From Stichopus chloronotus (taxonomy: Eukaryota; Echinodermata; Holothuroidea; Aspidochirotida; Stichopodidae), in assembly GCA_021234535.1 (NCBI GenBank), contig CM037836.1:17901111-17965110 (forward strand): a DNA stretch of 64,000 nt. Direction: 5' to 3'. A program made the translations under genes and the position numbers. How positions within the stretch are numbered: the first letter of the stretch is position 1; each line of letters starts with the position of its first letter. Under the pieces are notes generated by a model, which saw only the letters and a list, made by a program, of their open reading frames with translations, searched no databases and was not told where the DNA came from. Of this stretch, positions 13,355-27,400 are shown one piece after another.

Positions 13355-16300
13355 GTTTGGTGAGTTATGATAGCAGCAGTGAGGGGAGTGATGATGAAGA
13401 GTCATCTGAAAGTAACGTTGAACTTGAAGTTCAAAGTGTGTCTTCCAACAGTGATATTGCCACTAGAAACACTAACAGCGCAACACCAAGGAACCACGGC
13501 CAGAAAGTGATAAGCCAAGATTCAAATGCTAGTAAAGCTACCCTAAAGTCAACTATTTCATCATCTTCAAAATTAACCTCGTCAGTTTCAAACGGTAAGC
13601 TGTTTTTCATTATGTTCTTCCACAAAACAGTATGCTAAGTGTGCCTAAGACAGACAACCGTAATTCTTTGAATCAACCATCACAATGTAGGGAGCACTTC
13701 TGCGAGGTCGACCAAGTACTGTTATTTCGTGGTGTCTATTGACCCGGACGCCGGTTAAAGAACACAGTATCAAATACTATTCACCCGGACGCAAATGATG
13801 TGAAACATAGTGAAACTGGGTACATCGGCGCGGAACAGAAGAGCCAAATTTAGTCTACCGATCGCTCTGTACATTAATAACACTAAAACAGATTAGCCTA
13901 GTGGTGTAGCCTACATTAAACTAAGATAGCTTCAAATTCTAACTAGTCAATTGGATCAAGTCTCACTACTTACACAGCCATCCAAACACAGAAGTAGCGT
14001 CTGGGCCAATTGTTGTAAATCTCCATCTATGGAGCCTGACTAGCAAATTAGAAGTTCCGACACAGTTACCATATCTAAGTTAGAGGTTGTACCATCTGAC
14101 TAAGCTTGCCAACTTCAACTTGCTTCCTATTAGTATTGCATCCATGGTTTAGGTTATCGTTGCACTAATTACAGAGTTCTTAATTATCAATTACTGTAGT
14201 ACCAAAGTTACGTCCGGGTCGATTACAAGAATAGCCTGAATAATAGAGTCGTCGTCAGGGTCAATAGACACCGCCCTGTTATTTGATCGTGGTACCATGC
14301 TGTACATACATTTACCAAAGGACCCACTCCTGCTAAACTATTGGTTGACCTCATAATTAAAAGGAAGTGCCTGGTCACTAGGTAGTTAGTGGTTAGCGGA
14401 GGGTTAGATTAGACTAGTAGAGGATACGAAATTGGTATCCAACAATGTCACAGCACTTGGCCGTAGGACTAGAGTACTAGGATGCTCATCACATGGCACA
14501 TGTACAGATGTACATTGTTTCTATTGGCCCGGAGGCAGTTCGAATAGTGAAGTATCAAACACTATTCATCCCATTAGTGTTGTATCCATGGTTTAGGCTA
14601 TCGTTACACTAATCATAGAGTTTTTAATTCTCAGTTAGTGCCAAAGTTATGTCTGGGTCAATAACAAGAGCCTGAGTCGGAATCTGGGTCAGTAGACACC
14701 ACCTACGTCTGCCCTAATAGATTTATTTCCTGCTTAGTCACTGTATAAAGTAGTGTTGAGCGAAATGAAATTTTCAAACATGATGTCAGGTACACTTTTC
14801 CCTCAATTGCCAAATGAAATCACAGTATCATAGGGGTGCAGTGAGTTGGCACCAATATACAGTACACGTGTGAAACGTATGGATTGCGTGGCAATGGGGT
14901 GACCATTGAACGTGCTGTTAAAGAAATTTTTCATTCCAAGTTTGTGACAGCTCCACCTACAAAAGTTGGAACATTTATCATGAATCAATATTGTCTTAAA
15001 TGAATATTTATTTCATTGGAGGGAAAAATGCTGCCACCAAAGGTGCAATTATTCTGCCTTGTTTACAACAACCCAAACAAATTAGCTATCCCTAAGGTGT
15101 ATGTATGTCAAATGCGCCTTCTGTTGACTCAGTGTGGAAATTGCAAATATCGTGGGTCGGTGGCGAGCTTCACTATTTCAATCTGCCTCGAGTCGGTGCA
15201 GCCAGTGGCTACCTTTCTATACAGAAGCCATGTACAGGGTAAGGTCTTTATTTCGGACATGACATATTATATATGCAAATCAAACTACTGTAGTTCATTA
15301 AAACGTAATACAATGTTAAGGTCTCCTTTCTTTTTTCATGTATGGCATATATTATGTGGTCAATATCTGTTCTAAGAAACATTTTGTCAGAACTCAAGTG
15401 TACAAATGATATCATTTGGAAAATTTGACCATTTCACAAACGATGTCAGTAGCAAAGTTTCATAACTATATCATTGCCGATATCACAATATCGTGACAAT
15501 ACTAGTATAAAGGGGTTCAAAACATCCTATGTAGGACTGAATGTTGTCATGTCAGCAATTCCTTTAAAAAAGTTCAGTTCGGAACTTCGGAAATCACTTG
15601 GCATACTGTAATTACACATTGATGCATTTACACGTTCGTCAGTCGATGACCAGGGTTCGATGGCTTCCATTGCCAGGTTTTGAGCAGGCATTCAAATGTA
15701 AAACACTGTAGTGGATACTATTGCATAATGGCACTGGAAATTTTAACTCTTGAACATGTAGCAATGGATGCCCTGCCTTATCAGACTCACAGCATCATGT
15801 ACTGTACAATATCTTTCAATTGAAACAGGCACATAACAACCAAAATGAAAGGTTATAACACTTACTGCATTGTTCAGCTGCATCTTTGACTATTTACAAT
15901 TTTGATATTTCATCAATAAATAGATGAAGATGGAGATTACAGTACCAGCAAATCAAAACTTGGTCTGCCACCACCAAAGAGGAGAGGAACTGCAATCAAG
16001 ATACCAGTACCAGCTTTACCAGAGGTTCAGTATATCTTTCATTTCATAAGGCAATTGAATTTATGAAATCAGATTTGCAAATATTGCCTCATACCACAAA
16101 GTTGAAACAAGTATTTTTTTTTACCTACAGTACCAAGGTAAAAAACACAACAGCTGCAAAGACAAGAAGAGCACAACAAGAAGAGCACAACAGCTTCTGT
16201 CTTTGTTTGAAATCATGGGATTATTTGAACCAGCTTAAATCAAAATATTACCAACACAAACTGTTCAAGAATAGACACACAGTTTATGAATACAACACTT

Positions 16301-19300
16301 GTCAGTATACTCCAGTGCAAAATCTTAAAAGGAACTAAAGAACATTCCATTACTTTTATGTTTGTTTCTGTGCCAGAATTACTTAATGGAAATGTTGCCT
16401 CCTTGTCTTGACTGGTCATTGAACAGGAGGAACATCTACAGTGATAGTACCTGTCGTTGGTAATGACCAGCTCATCTACGTAATAGTAGTTAGTGACCAA
16501 ATAAAAAAAAAAAAAACACTTGTCGATGTACCTTTGTGTTGCATTGCCGAATATTATACAACAAAAAGTTTTATTAGGTAGCGGGGTTGGGATGTTGTGG
16601 GGAATGTCAGCTATGATCCTCTGTTCAAATATTCAACATCAATGATTTATTTGCCAAAGGAATCTACATAAACGTGTCCCTCTTGCATGCATGCATTGTA
16701 TGTTAGGAATGCCTATATATAGGAAGGTAAGGAAGAGGGAGTTTGTTGCAGTACAGCTTCAGAAGCAACTACAAGTATATGTTTCATTTAAAAATCTCTG
16801 GGTGATATGATTGGTTGGTTCTGATCTTTACAGTGCATACTGTATAAACACCCTCAGAGGTGCAGTGCAACTTTCCTGTACTTCCCAATTCAGCAGGTAT
16901 CATAATACAAAGAGAACCAACTTTAAAACCATTCAGGTGTACACTGTAGAGCAGTTAGGTGATGTTTCATTCTTGTTTTTGTTTTGCATATTTTGTTTTC
17001 CACAGCCTGATTCAGATGATGATGAGGAAGAAGAGCCACAACCAAAGAAGTCCAAGCCTGGAAAGGTAAGCATGGCCAACAGAAAGGGCTGATCTGAACA
17101 CTGTGATGCAAATACAGTACTATGTGTCACAAAGACTTGGAATACAGTTCTTTTCAATGTTCCATTTGCATGGTGTACAATAAGTATATGTGCAGTATTC
17201 TGTACATAGTAGGTTTACAGTAAATAATTTAGTGTTCAAAATTTGCATAGCAGTTATTGCATTTCTCCTGTATTTTGTTGCAACATCAGAGAAAACCCTA
17301 CTGTCGTATGAGCAAAAACTGCTGCACTGTTTTCAATTTGTGTAGCAGTCTTATCATTTTGTGTAGCAAAGTTAGATGCAATACTGGATAAATTATTCCC
17401 AGTTTTCATGTCTTTTCCTTCGTTCGGTGATATGAGGTGCGATAGAGGGGGTGGCAGAAGAGCAGGATAAAATGAGACCTGTTCATGAAGCCATTCAACA
17501 AATCCATCGTTCACTGAATCCTTACTTAGCTGGTTGGTAAAAAAAAAAGTATTGATTTGTTTTGCCCATTTTATCCTGTACTTTGATCTAATTTCTCTTT
17601 TCCTTTCAGAAAATTTCCAGTCTATTTGCAATGCTCCCAGAACCAAAACATGCTACGTTGAAGCAAACCAATCGTTTACTCATTCCTCACACCTTAACCA
17701 AGAAGCCAGCACCTTCAGTGGTCAAAAGATCACCACCCTCATCAGCCGTACCACGTGTATCCATAAGTAACTCTGGAAATGATGGACCCTCTCAGGAAGT
17801 GGAAGAGGGCAACTTCTTTTCTCTTGACAGCTCGGTGTCGAAGTCTGAATCACTCCCGTCGTCCAGCGGTGTGCTGGCGTCAGACGGCAAGAGCACATCT
17901 GTTCAAAGAACCATTCCAAAAAATGACTCCATCTACGAGAAGTACAGAGCCACAGCTTCTGAGCAGGACATTGGAGGTAACTTGCAGGAGTCATCAAACA
18001 TGAGGAAGGTAGATTCAAGAGATGGCAATGACCATGAAATGAAAGGAAATAAATCTAAGTTCCAAGGAAGAACTTACAAACATCAGTCAAAATTGTCCTC
18101 CAAATTAGTGACACCCACTGCAGATGTTCAGTTGGAGACATCTAGGGAGGCTGGTATAGTTCCCAAGAAGACGGCTAGCAAACTCGTGACTCAGAGTAAA
18201 CCAGAGTTTAATGAGCAACCTCTCAACTTCAGTAACCAGAAGACTCCCCATGGGTACCAGTTGTTGTCATCTGGTGGGGTCTCAAGTCATCATCATTCGG
18301 TAGGTGGCACGCCATCGGTGCAGTACGGGTCTGCTTACAGTCACAATCAGCAAGGTCCCTATCCCCATCAGAGTACGGACAGTTACATGTATCCATCCAC
18401 CAGTGAGGGAGATGCTGCCAGTTACCATGGCAACTTACAAGACACATCTCTGATTCATGACAAAGCTGTAAGTAAATCTCTAAGCTAGAACTTTGACACT
18501 CACCCAACTGATCAGAAGATGAGCAAAAATCATTGATGTGGTAGTGATTTTGATTTGGTGTATGTGTGTGCATACAGTATGTGTGTTTAACCACGCTCTT
18601 TGACCGACTTCAAAGATATAACTTTAACTGTAATATCAATATAAATCATTTATGGGTGCAGAATTCTTGGCAATCAATTACAAAACTGAGAGGGTATTTG
18701 AGGTAAACTTTTGTGAATAACGTGAAATTTCAATTTCAAACTTTTACACTTGATCTAGAAAAAAGACTAATATTGTTGAACTTGTCTTACTGCTTCACGT
18801 TCAACACTTTCAAGTAGTTGTGATGATTCAGTTTTGTCATTTCACATGGAATGCATTACGGACATACAGAAAGACCAGTACTCGAATTGAGATGGAGGTC
18901 TCACATTAAATTTCTCCGTGGTACAGTATCTTAAGAGGGCATTGGGACATTCAAGTGTAATAACAGAAGAGCAGCAAGGAAACACTAAGCCCCTTGGCTT
19001 TCTGGTGTAGTACAGTCTTTTTAATACATGAATCCCAAACTTTTCATGATGTGCCATTCATATAGAGTCAGTTGCAGTATGCAAAGTACAGTAGGACTGC
19101 TTTTCTTTGTCCTTGACATTAAAAGCAGCAGTTGGTCAGATCTGCTGCTTCACCGTGCTCAGCAGTATTTTTCGTTTTTTTCTTCAGCCCCATTCACATT
19201 TAATAAAGGGGTGAACGAAAAAATAAACGAACATCCCTGCTTAAGCTTGCAGTTTCTCTTCTCTTCTGGGGAATGATTGCAGCAAAATGGTGACAGTCAT

Positions 19301-21188
19301 GTACCTTGCCCATTATTAGGTCAAACCTCAGTCAGTCTATTGATTGATGTCAACCTTTAAATTGAATTACAATGCTAGAAGTGCAACTTTGCCCCAAAGG
19401 TGTAGTTCATCAGTATAAAAATTTGTCATGTCCTTTTTTTTCAGTTCCAAAAGATGGTTGGCAAAGGCAACTTTGACCCATCCGCGATGAATATCATAGA
19501 CGTGAATGCAGACGACCACATTAGTTCAGTCAATGCAGAAGATTGGATGCTGAAATCATTGACAGAGGAAAAAGAAGCCAGGGAAGAACTGGTCAGTTGA
19601 TAAGTTTACCTTAATGTTTCACTTTTTGCTGCCCACAGAATTGGCTTTACGGGGAAGATGAGCTTTAACTCTGCGAAACTCTCTGCAAAACTGCTCCCAG
19701 TGTACATACTCTTTCAGAAATTGGTAAATATGTTACTTGATCAACCATAGTACATATTTATATTCTCAAACAAAATAAAGTGTCCCCAAAGCCAATACTA
19801 GCTGGCCAGTGTGCCAACTTACCCTGCTACTCTTTGAATATGCTGATAATGACTGAACTCAAGACAGGATGGTCATACAAAGTTGATCAACTGAATTAAT
19901 TTTTTTGGGGGGCAAGTCCCATCTGCTGTTTGAAAAGAGTAAAAACGCGAATCTTGAACTTGCTTTTACGCATACACACAGTGATGACAGAAAAACGTAG
20001 TCTGTTTGTAGTCATTAATTTGTTAATAACTGTGAAGCTAAAGCTGCTCTTCATTTGCTGTCTGACTTAAAACTGATCTGGCTACACAATGTTTGGATTC
20101 CTCAGTGAAAGTCACAGTTGAATTCCAACTTCAGTTATCCATATCATAGTTTACTTCAGTGATTTGTCAAAAAGCTTTTTTTGTTCACAAGGAAGAGTAA
20201 TACTGAAATCAAGGTATCCTACACAGTGTGTAAAGATATTTTAAGTTAAGTGCCAGTTATTAGCTGTTGTGTTTTTGTTTTGTTTTTGTGTTTGGTTTGT
20301 TTTTCATGTTTAATGATAGCTTTCCTTTCACACAGAAAAAGGAGCAGCTCCCCACTCATCAGCAGAAGAGAAAACATCAGATAACCTACTTGGCGAGACA
20401 AGTAAGTTATGGATGGATAAATACAGGAAATTTCTCTGTGCTTGCTGAAGAATCTCCCAAAGAAACAATTGGTAGCATAAGTTTGTTTGATTGTTTGATT
20501 GATCTCCAGCATCTATTGGAGAATTACCGCTTCTTTCATTTGTAACTAAAATGGATTTTACAAACTTTTATGGTTACATTGCAAATGCACGTATCGACTT
20601 TTCAAAGATGAACAGAAGGATCATTGCAAAAGGATCATATAATGTAAAGAGATCTTGATATTATCCCTCTTAGTGTCTGATATGTCTTAGCATTCAAGAT
20701 TTTATATGGTACAAATTTAAAGCAATACCATTGTATTTTTGTTGTCTTTTCTTGGGTTGACCGTACTTCAACGCACAAACACATGTATTGCTTTAAAACA
20801 AATAATATTCATAGAAACAGTACCGCAAAAACTGCCAATGTCGTATTCTTTATGAGAAATGAATAATTGGGGGTGTGTTATAATTGGGAAACATTGAAAT
20901 TGCAGTTTGCTGTAAATTTCAAGATTGAGATTACCAAATACCTTAAGAACAAAAAAAAATCTGTTAAATGAGAGCAGGACAAAAGGAAAGAATTAGTAAA
21001 GAATTAGCTGATACATTTACATGATATGCTCTGATATTTATGCTATGATATTTGTCTGAAATGTTTGCAAGTTTGACATTTATTTTACACCTTTTGCACA
21101 GGCCAGAGAAAGAGAACTGGAATTGAAGAATTCATGGGCACAGAACAGAATGACAAGAAAACAGACACAAGCCAAGTATGGATTCTGA
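13345..21188 (+). CDS. PRCC: PRCC homologue (proline-rich splicing-associated protein), 7 exons, 522 aa
   Basis: Exons 13345-13594, 15924-16024, 17006-17065, 17610-18467, 19445-19591, 20336-20401 and 21102-21188, all GT-AG, with phases that fit throughout (1569 nt). The start MSLGLVSYDSSSEGSDDEE resembles the acidic PRCC N-terminus. Residues 84-117 hold the basic LGLPPPKRRGTAIKIPVPA stretch. Exon 3 is an acidic run followed by KKSK. Exon 4 opens with the family block SLFAMLPEPKHATLKQTNRL and LIPHTLTKKP, then a long Ser-rich linker. Exons 5-7 hold the conserved C-terminus: DWMLKSLTEEKEAREEL, HQQKRKHQITYLARQ, and the ending RKQTQAKYGF. Known for the family: a nuclear protein linked to pre-mRNA splicing and mitotic checkpoint control, and a TFE3 fusion partner in human renal carcinoma. 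The linker is much less proline-rich than in mammals. The donor of exon 2 (GAG|gttcag) is the weakest boundary. Exon 4 reads on into the intron only to a stop 21 nt later. Confidence 0.95.
13728..14275. mobile_element. 548-bp TIR element in PRCC intron 1 with 9-bp TSD
   Basis: Inverted ends GGTGTCTATTGACCC and GGGTCAATAGACACC. CTGTTATTT flanks both sides (13719-13727 and 14276-14284). A 9-bp duplication would fit Mutator-like elements, though the superfamily is an inference from TSD length alone. The interior block CATCCATGGTTTAGG recurs in the second copy downstream. Confidence 0.7.
14513..14700. mobile_element. Shorter second copy of the GGTGTCTATTGACCC element
   Basis: Begins TTTCTATTGGCCCGGA and ends GGGTCAGTAGACACC. 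The middle (TATCCATGGTTTAGGCTATC, then a GTGCCAAAGTTATGTC stretch) matches the copy at 13728-14275. It is an internal-deletion derivative; I could not find a clear TSD. Confidence 0.6.
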
Positions 21189-21474
21189 TATCAACTCGCA
21201 CGGGTGGCGATATTGGCCCTCGTGGTTGGAATCAGATCTGCTGTTGATTGGAGAACAGAAAGAGGCTGTTCACCTTGTTTAGGTGTTGGATGGATATCCG
21301 CTTCTAAATGTAGAAGCTAAAATTATGAAGGAGTCATAACAGCAGACTGATAAAAACTTCTTGCAAGTTTGCCAGCTTCCATTGAAGAATGTTGTCTTCT
21401 TTGAGAAGATGGAGTGTGGGGGATCAAACCCCTAATGCTACTGCAGTGGGTAGAACATAAAGTTGTGAAATCAA

Positions 21475-21480
21475 AATAAA
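21475..21480 (+). terminator. PRCC poly(A) signal AATAAA
   Basis: A canonical AATAAA lies 287 nt after the PRCC stop, followed by AT-rich sequence with a TTTTGTTTT stretch. It is the first such hexamer downstream of the stop, giving a 3' UTR of about 300 nt. Confidence 0.65.
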
Positions 21481-21499
21481 ACTATTCTTGATATGCTAA

Positions 21500-23570
21500 C
21501 CTCTGCAGAGTAACATTTTGTTTTAGTAATCTACAATGGTATCAATATTAATTTGTGTCTTACCATTACCCTTTTACAATAGCAAAATATGATATATAAC
21601 CATTGCTGGAAGGCACAAGACATTGGACCATTACACCTCACCACCTCACCACATCCTGCGTGTCATGTAAATGGAAGTTGGTGGGCTTATTTCTGCATAA
21701 GATACACAAGAGGTAGGCTGAAGATGAAAGTTTTGTTTAAAGGGTGTACAGTAGCAAAAGTTTCAATCATTTTATTTCTGGAAATAGTAATGCAAAGTGT
21801 TTGCAAAGGGTATCCAGGTACTTAACTGGTGATATCAGTTCCCAGATATAAAATTGCTGCTTGGATCCAAAGTTTTGACTAACCTACTGACATTGTACAT
21901 GTGACAAAGTTCAGCCTGCATGGCTACCAGGACCTTGTTGTGATTCATGTGGCATACGTAAGATAGTCATTGTTTTATTAAGGCACAAAGCAAAATGTAT
22001 CATGTCTGACAGAAGTTGTATTTTTTGGTACCCGGGTGCCTGACCAACTATGGTGCCTGGGTTCAACTTTTGGTCCTGGTGCAAACACTGCTGATGAGTA
22101 CTTTGATGTATTAACCTGTTTTGTTTCCCAAAAACCTTAAAAAATTTCATAAAAGAAGGAGAGCTCCCATGTTGTGCACACACATTGCAGACCCTTCCCT
22201 GTGTATGATCTGATGTCAATTCTTACTACTGTAGGTATCAATTTCATCTCATGTGCGTCACAGTTCAGACGATTTTACTATCTTTCATATTTCTGTGGCA
22301 TAACCGCTTTCATCTCGGATCATCAGGGAACCTACAATCATCTTAGGTCCACAAAGCTTCACACTGCTTCTTATGATGTTGCCCACACAACAGACGTGTG
22401 TTACTCATGCATCAACTCTGACTGCGTTCGTAATTCCAACTTCCGCGAACTGTCTTTTGGATTCTGACTGAATGTGCTTACATTGACTGTAAGCTATTAA
22501 AATTCATGTATGCCTATGTAATCAATGACACTCAGTAGTTTTGTACACTTCTTTCTCTCAAGCTATGATTATTCATGCTCTTCTGAGCCAATCATCAGAC
22601 ATTAAGAAAGACCCATAAATATAGAGATTTAAAATCTTAGATGAGACGAATATCGAAGCATTTTACAGGTGATTTGCAGGCCTATGTTAAATGGCTGTTG
22701 ATACCAACTCTTGCTGGGAGGGTCACTTATTATGCAGCCTGCATATCCCACATGCTTGAGTGCACACAGCATGTGCGTGGGCTCTGTGAAGCCAGGAGAT
22801 ATGTGCACAGGAGAATGCCTCAGGACTGTCTGGTTGTTATCCACGGCTTATGTCCCACTCTAAGATGATCTTGGTATCTTGGTATGGGCAATGTAAAGTA
22901 GTGAAAACAAGAGTAGTACACTTATCTTTCAAGAGAGTTAATTCAGTGTATCATTACCATTTGAAACGACAGGTTTATTTTGTATTATGTACATATGTGA
23001 CTATAAGATAGTGTGCGTAGTGGTTATGTGGAATGACACAAACATTATTGTTTCAAAATTGGATTGACATCTATCAATCAATATATTAAAGACAGATTGC
23101 TAACAGGTTTGTGTTCTTATTTGGTGCTGATAAGTTTTAATTCTACTAACTCGGTTGGTTCTGTGAAGCAGTTGCAGTTGTTACTTTACAAGGGAGGACT
23201 GAGGTGTAATTGATGAAGATAAGACAGCAGTCCATGTAGAGTCTGTCATTCATAGCTACCAGTTTATACATGTTTTGAACTAGTTTTGTGGAATGATGAC
23301 ATAAAGTGAACGACCCCCCCCAACCCACCATTACCCTGTGACCACTTTATCACTCCACTTGCCACCAGTAGTTTCACGGTTGAACAACTTCTTTGCATCC
23401 TCTCCCAGTAATGAGACTTAAGCAAAATTGGCAGGTCTGAGGATGATTTGTAAATCAGCTCCTTTTGAGTAATGAATTTCGAGTTTTTGCAACCACCTTT
23501 TGAAACGTGATTGAGACATTCATGCTTAAAGCATTAAAAGAAAAGACGAACAACAATATCACTGACATCC
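21500..23570. other. Intergenic between the convergent PRCC and small HSP genes
   Basis: No exon-like frame with family similarity. The stretch probably includes both genes' 3' flanks. Confidence 0.5.
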
Positions 23571-23574
23571 TAAG

Positions 23575-23580
23575 TTTATT
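23575..23580 (-). terminator. Candidate poly(A) signal of the small HSP gene
   Basis: TTTATT on the + strand is AATAAA on the minus strand, about 880 nt past the stop at 24460. An alternative signal closer to the stop cannot be excluded. Confidence 0.4.
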
Positions 23581-24459
23581 AGCTTCTATAAAAAAAAAAA
23601 TACAGATATATGAATACTGCTAGAGTCATGTGATATCAGTATTTAAATTAAAACCAAAAATGCTCAGGAAATATGATTCACTTTATCACACTTATTGCTT
23701 GCATAACATCAGCTTTTTAAAGCGGATGTTTCATGTAAAGTAGATAAAGTGGAAGAGCGTCCTCTGTAAATCTCTACACACGTTTGAAATGTCATCGTCG
23801 ACGAAAATTCAAGCAGTAGAAATTAATCCTTCATTTAGAATGAAAAGAATGCAAACATTTTTGTAGCAAGAACCCTCCAGCATATCACTGCATTGCTTGA
23901 TATTGGACCAATCTCCACACGATATTGCTTTGCGGTACACAGAGGTGAAACAAATGTGGAAAATCGAGTTTCTACAAATCGTTTTCATTACCTATAGGTC
24001 TCTGAGTGGTATCTTGATAGCATTGAAGGAGGTGGTCAAAGAACCACAATCTTGTATAAAGTGACCGTATGACAAATAACAAATAACTATGAAACATGGT
24101 GAAACACTTCATGCGATTGATATTCTTGTACCTTATTTCCCAGCAACGGTCTCTCAGTCCTTGTATCATTGTGCAGTGTCACCCTGCACACTTGAATATA
24201 AGGAATGCAAACTGCTGGATACCTACAAGGTCAAGGAAATGTGTTACAGATGATGTCTGTGGTTAAACAGGGTCCGTAGTGGCAAATCATCCATGCCTTT
24301 TTTAACTCGAAAAGTGTTCACGAGACACAATTCCGTTTTGGACGAATTTTACCCAACTTTTGTATCCAGTGATAATTACATATTGAACTGGTTACAAGTA
24401 CAGCGGATGTGAAAGACGTCGGTCGTAGCATGTTACGCAACAGAAAACCTGTCTTGTTA

Positions 24460-27400
24460 CTAAGCAATCTCTATGGTAACGCCATCTTCGTCCACTTCGC
24501 CTTCAAATTTCTCTTCCATTGTAACCTCTTCAATATCGTCAATAATCTGTCTACTCCGTGCATCCATTTTCTTGAGTTTAATTCCTCTTTTAGTACCACC
24601 ACAGGAAGGGTCAGAATGTCTCGTGATTGGTTTAAAATTCCCTTCCACGGGAACGTCAAGGCCAGAGACAGGTAGTGGAATTCCATTGTCTTTCAGTCTT
24701 TGTGAACCTTTCAGTACCAGACCATTCTGGTCGTCTGGACTTACAGTTGCACTAATAGTTCTCGGGTGGACCTGATTGGATAGTGGAATCTTTCGCTCGA
24801 ATTCCTTTTCCAAACAATTCTCTTCACAACGACAACTTTGAATTCCTGTGACAATAATGACGTCATCATGGACTTTGATTTTGATATCTCCGGGGTGATA
24901 CCCCTTGATGTCTAATCTGCTTATTTCTTTTAAAGGTGCTGTCTGGGGATGTCCTCTGTGATGGTGGCCCTTGTTGATATTTCTGCTATGTGCCTGTTCG
25001 TAAAAAAAGAAAAAAAAATATTTCGTTATGAGTATTTCAATTCTTTAAATTTGACCCAGTCTAGTTTGATACAAGGCGTTTACTTTTTCAGTGGAGCATC
25101 TTGAAATGTTTCTAATAAAATAATGGTACCTGTTGTTCAAATAAATTAGGTTGGCACCACAGGAATTGAAGGAAAAGTAAATGTTTTCTTCTATATGGTA
25201 TTGCCGTGCATGCATTTATCCGGTATAACCAAGGAAATGCGAGGGTGTACTTACATTGAAAAAAAAAAGTTTGATAGGAGAAATGTGTCATTATACATAT
25301 ACAGTTACGTGACTATTTGTTTTGTTGTCAATTTTAGAAAGAAATGTATGTAGAGCTCTTCTTTTTTCTTTGTAGTTTTGGCGAATTTGACACTCACGAG
25401 CTTGCTACACAATATTAGAAAATTTGCAGCCGTTTAGATATCAACGTAGTGTATCAATTACTCGTCGTCAGTCACTCTTCGTAGCAACCAGCTGGGTATG
25501 TGCTGTCCAGTAGGCTGTAGGCCGCATGACGTCACACTTTTTATACTTCCGCTTCTACGGATGTTCCAATTTTAAGAATGCCTTCGGAGGCACTGCAAGG
25601 TTAATTTATAGCGAATTATTATTGTGCGCTGATACAGCAGATCTTTTGCGTTTAATATTGGAGAAGTATATCTAATGTCAAACGAAGGGATTATGTCATT
25701 CCGTATGCAACATTAAAACCGTGGCGTACCTACTGGGGGCCTTAGGGCTTGGCCCAGACCCCCTCCCCTAAGAAAAATAATATGATAGGCCCCTTGATTT
25801 ATGAGAGTTAAATATATTGACACAGAGTGTAACAACAGAGTGTATTTTTGCAAGGTATGAGCCCTCATTCATGTGAAAGACCGAGTTTAAATTATAATTC
25901 TAGCCACGCCCCTGTCTTAAAATCAGTGGCGGCTCTACGGGGGAGGGGGGGGGCATGAGCGGGGCATTCCCCCAGATTGTTTCCTTGCCCCCCAGTTGCT
26001 CTCACCCTTCCCAATCAGATCTTGTACTCATCCAAAATTAATTAAATCACAAAACTATGTATTGGCATTGGACTGAATAAGAACAGCTTCCGGGGAACCA
26101 TGATTGATAAATGCCTAATTTATGTTACACAGGCTGCCAGTTTTCATTTCATGCCTGTAGGCACTTCAACAGTAGGTCAGCCTGGCCAGACCAATTTTCT
26201 CTGGAATGTGTACCGTCCAGCATAGGGGAAGGGCGGGTAGGTGGTCGTTTTCCTAAATATAGGAATGTCGTTGTTTTCCTAAATATAGGAATGGAATGGA
26301 AGTGTATGTAGCCTATGTGTGTGTGTATGTGTGTGTGTACTCGGTGGCACCGCGTAAATGTGAAATAGTACCCCCAAAGAAAAAAGTTGGGAACCTTGGA
26401 ATGACGGTCAACCGAAAAAATGAATAATATAAAAATAAATAACATACCTCTCTTGGGACTTAAACCACAGTTTTCCACCCAGAGATATGCTAAAACCTCA
26501 GAGCTTCCGGGGGCTTCGCCCCCTGGACCCCAACCGGGGCGTTGCCCGTGGACCCCACCAGGGGCGCTAAGGCGGGCCCCTGGAACCCACCCGCAAAGCC
26601 TCGCGCTTCGCGCTCGATTTCGCGCTGCGCGCGAAAATCTTTGCCCCCCAACATTTTCCTCTGCCCTCAGTTTGCCCCCCCCCCAAGTCTGACATTCTGG
26701 CGCCGCCACTGCTTAAAATCCTGAGCAACACATACTTTTCGATCTGCCTCTTGCGCAGTATCAAGTATACACAAAGTGAGCTTACATAAGAACTTCTATG
26801 CACTCGCTTTAATTCTAGACCACTCGAATCGAAGCCACTGGGTGATGAATTATAAAAACCCTCTCACTCTTTTTGGCTGGCGCCTTAAGTTAAATCTTAC
26901 CTTGCTTTGCCTTGATTCACTTTGAGGGTTGTTCAGTTGCTGGTTGAAAGTCGTTCTCTTGTCTTCCGAGTTTTCCATACGACGGTTGTCATGTTGTTGA
27001 GTTGAGGTGGCACCTTTAACAGGTTCACTTTGATGGTTATTCTGCTGACCATATGATGCTGTTCCTCGGATAGGCCTTGTCGGACTAAGGTTGTCCTGTT
27101 GCTGACTTGAGGTTGTTTCTTTACTACCTTCCATGTGATGTTGTACGTTGTTGCTGTATTCTTGATTCACAGATGCACCTCTAACCGGCTGAGTATGGCA
27201 GTTGGCATCTTGCATATTTTGAAATTTATCTGGCCTGTTCTGGTGATTCCTCATCTCGTGGCTATCAAAGGTCATATCATTCCGCTCATGACATCCATTT
27301 TCGTCTTTCAGCTGTGTTTAAAATGTAAATAAGACGAAATTAAACATTGACGCACAGAACCCAATGGAATCCTCTACGACTTGTTCTAAACTGACACCTT

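Noticed and set aside
15650..15662. GGTTCGATGGC, B-box-like
   Set aside because: No A-box or acceptor stem upstream; not a tRNA gene.
17254..17646. 130-codon minus-strand frame
   Set aside because: Lies in a PRCC intron and runs antisense into the start of PRCC exon 4; no homology seen.
26149..26709. 186-codon minus-strand frame
   Set aside because: It lies wholly inside the GC-rich non-autonomous transposon 25924-26711 and is low-complexity at its start.
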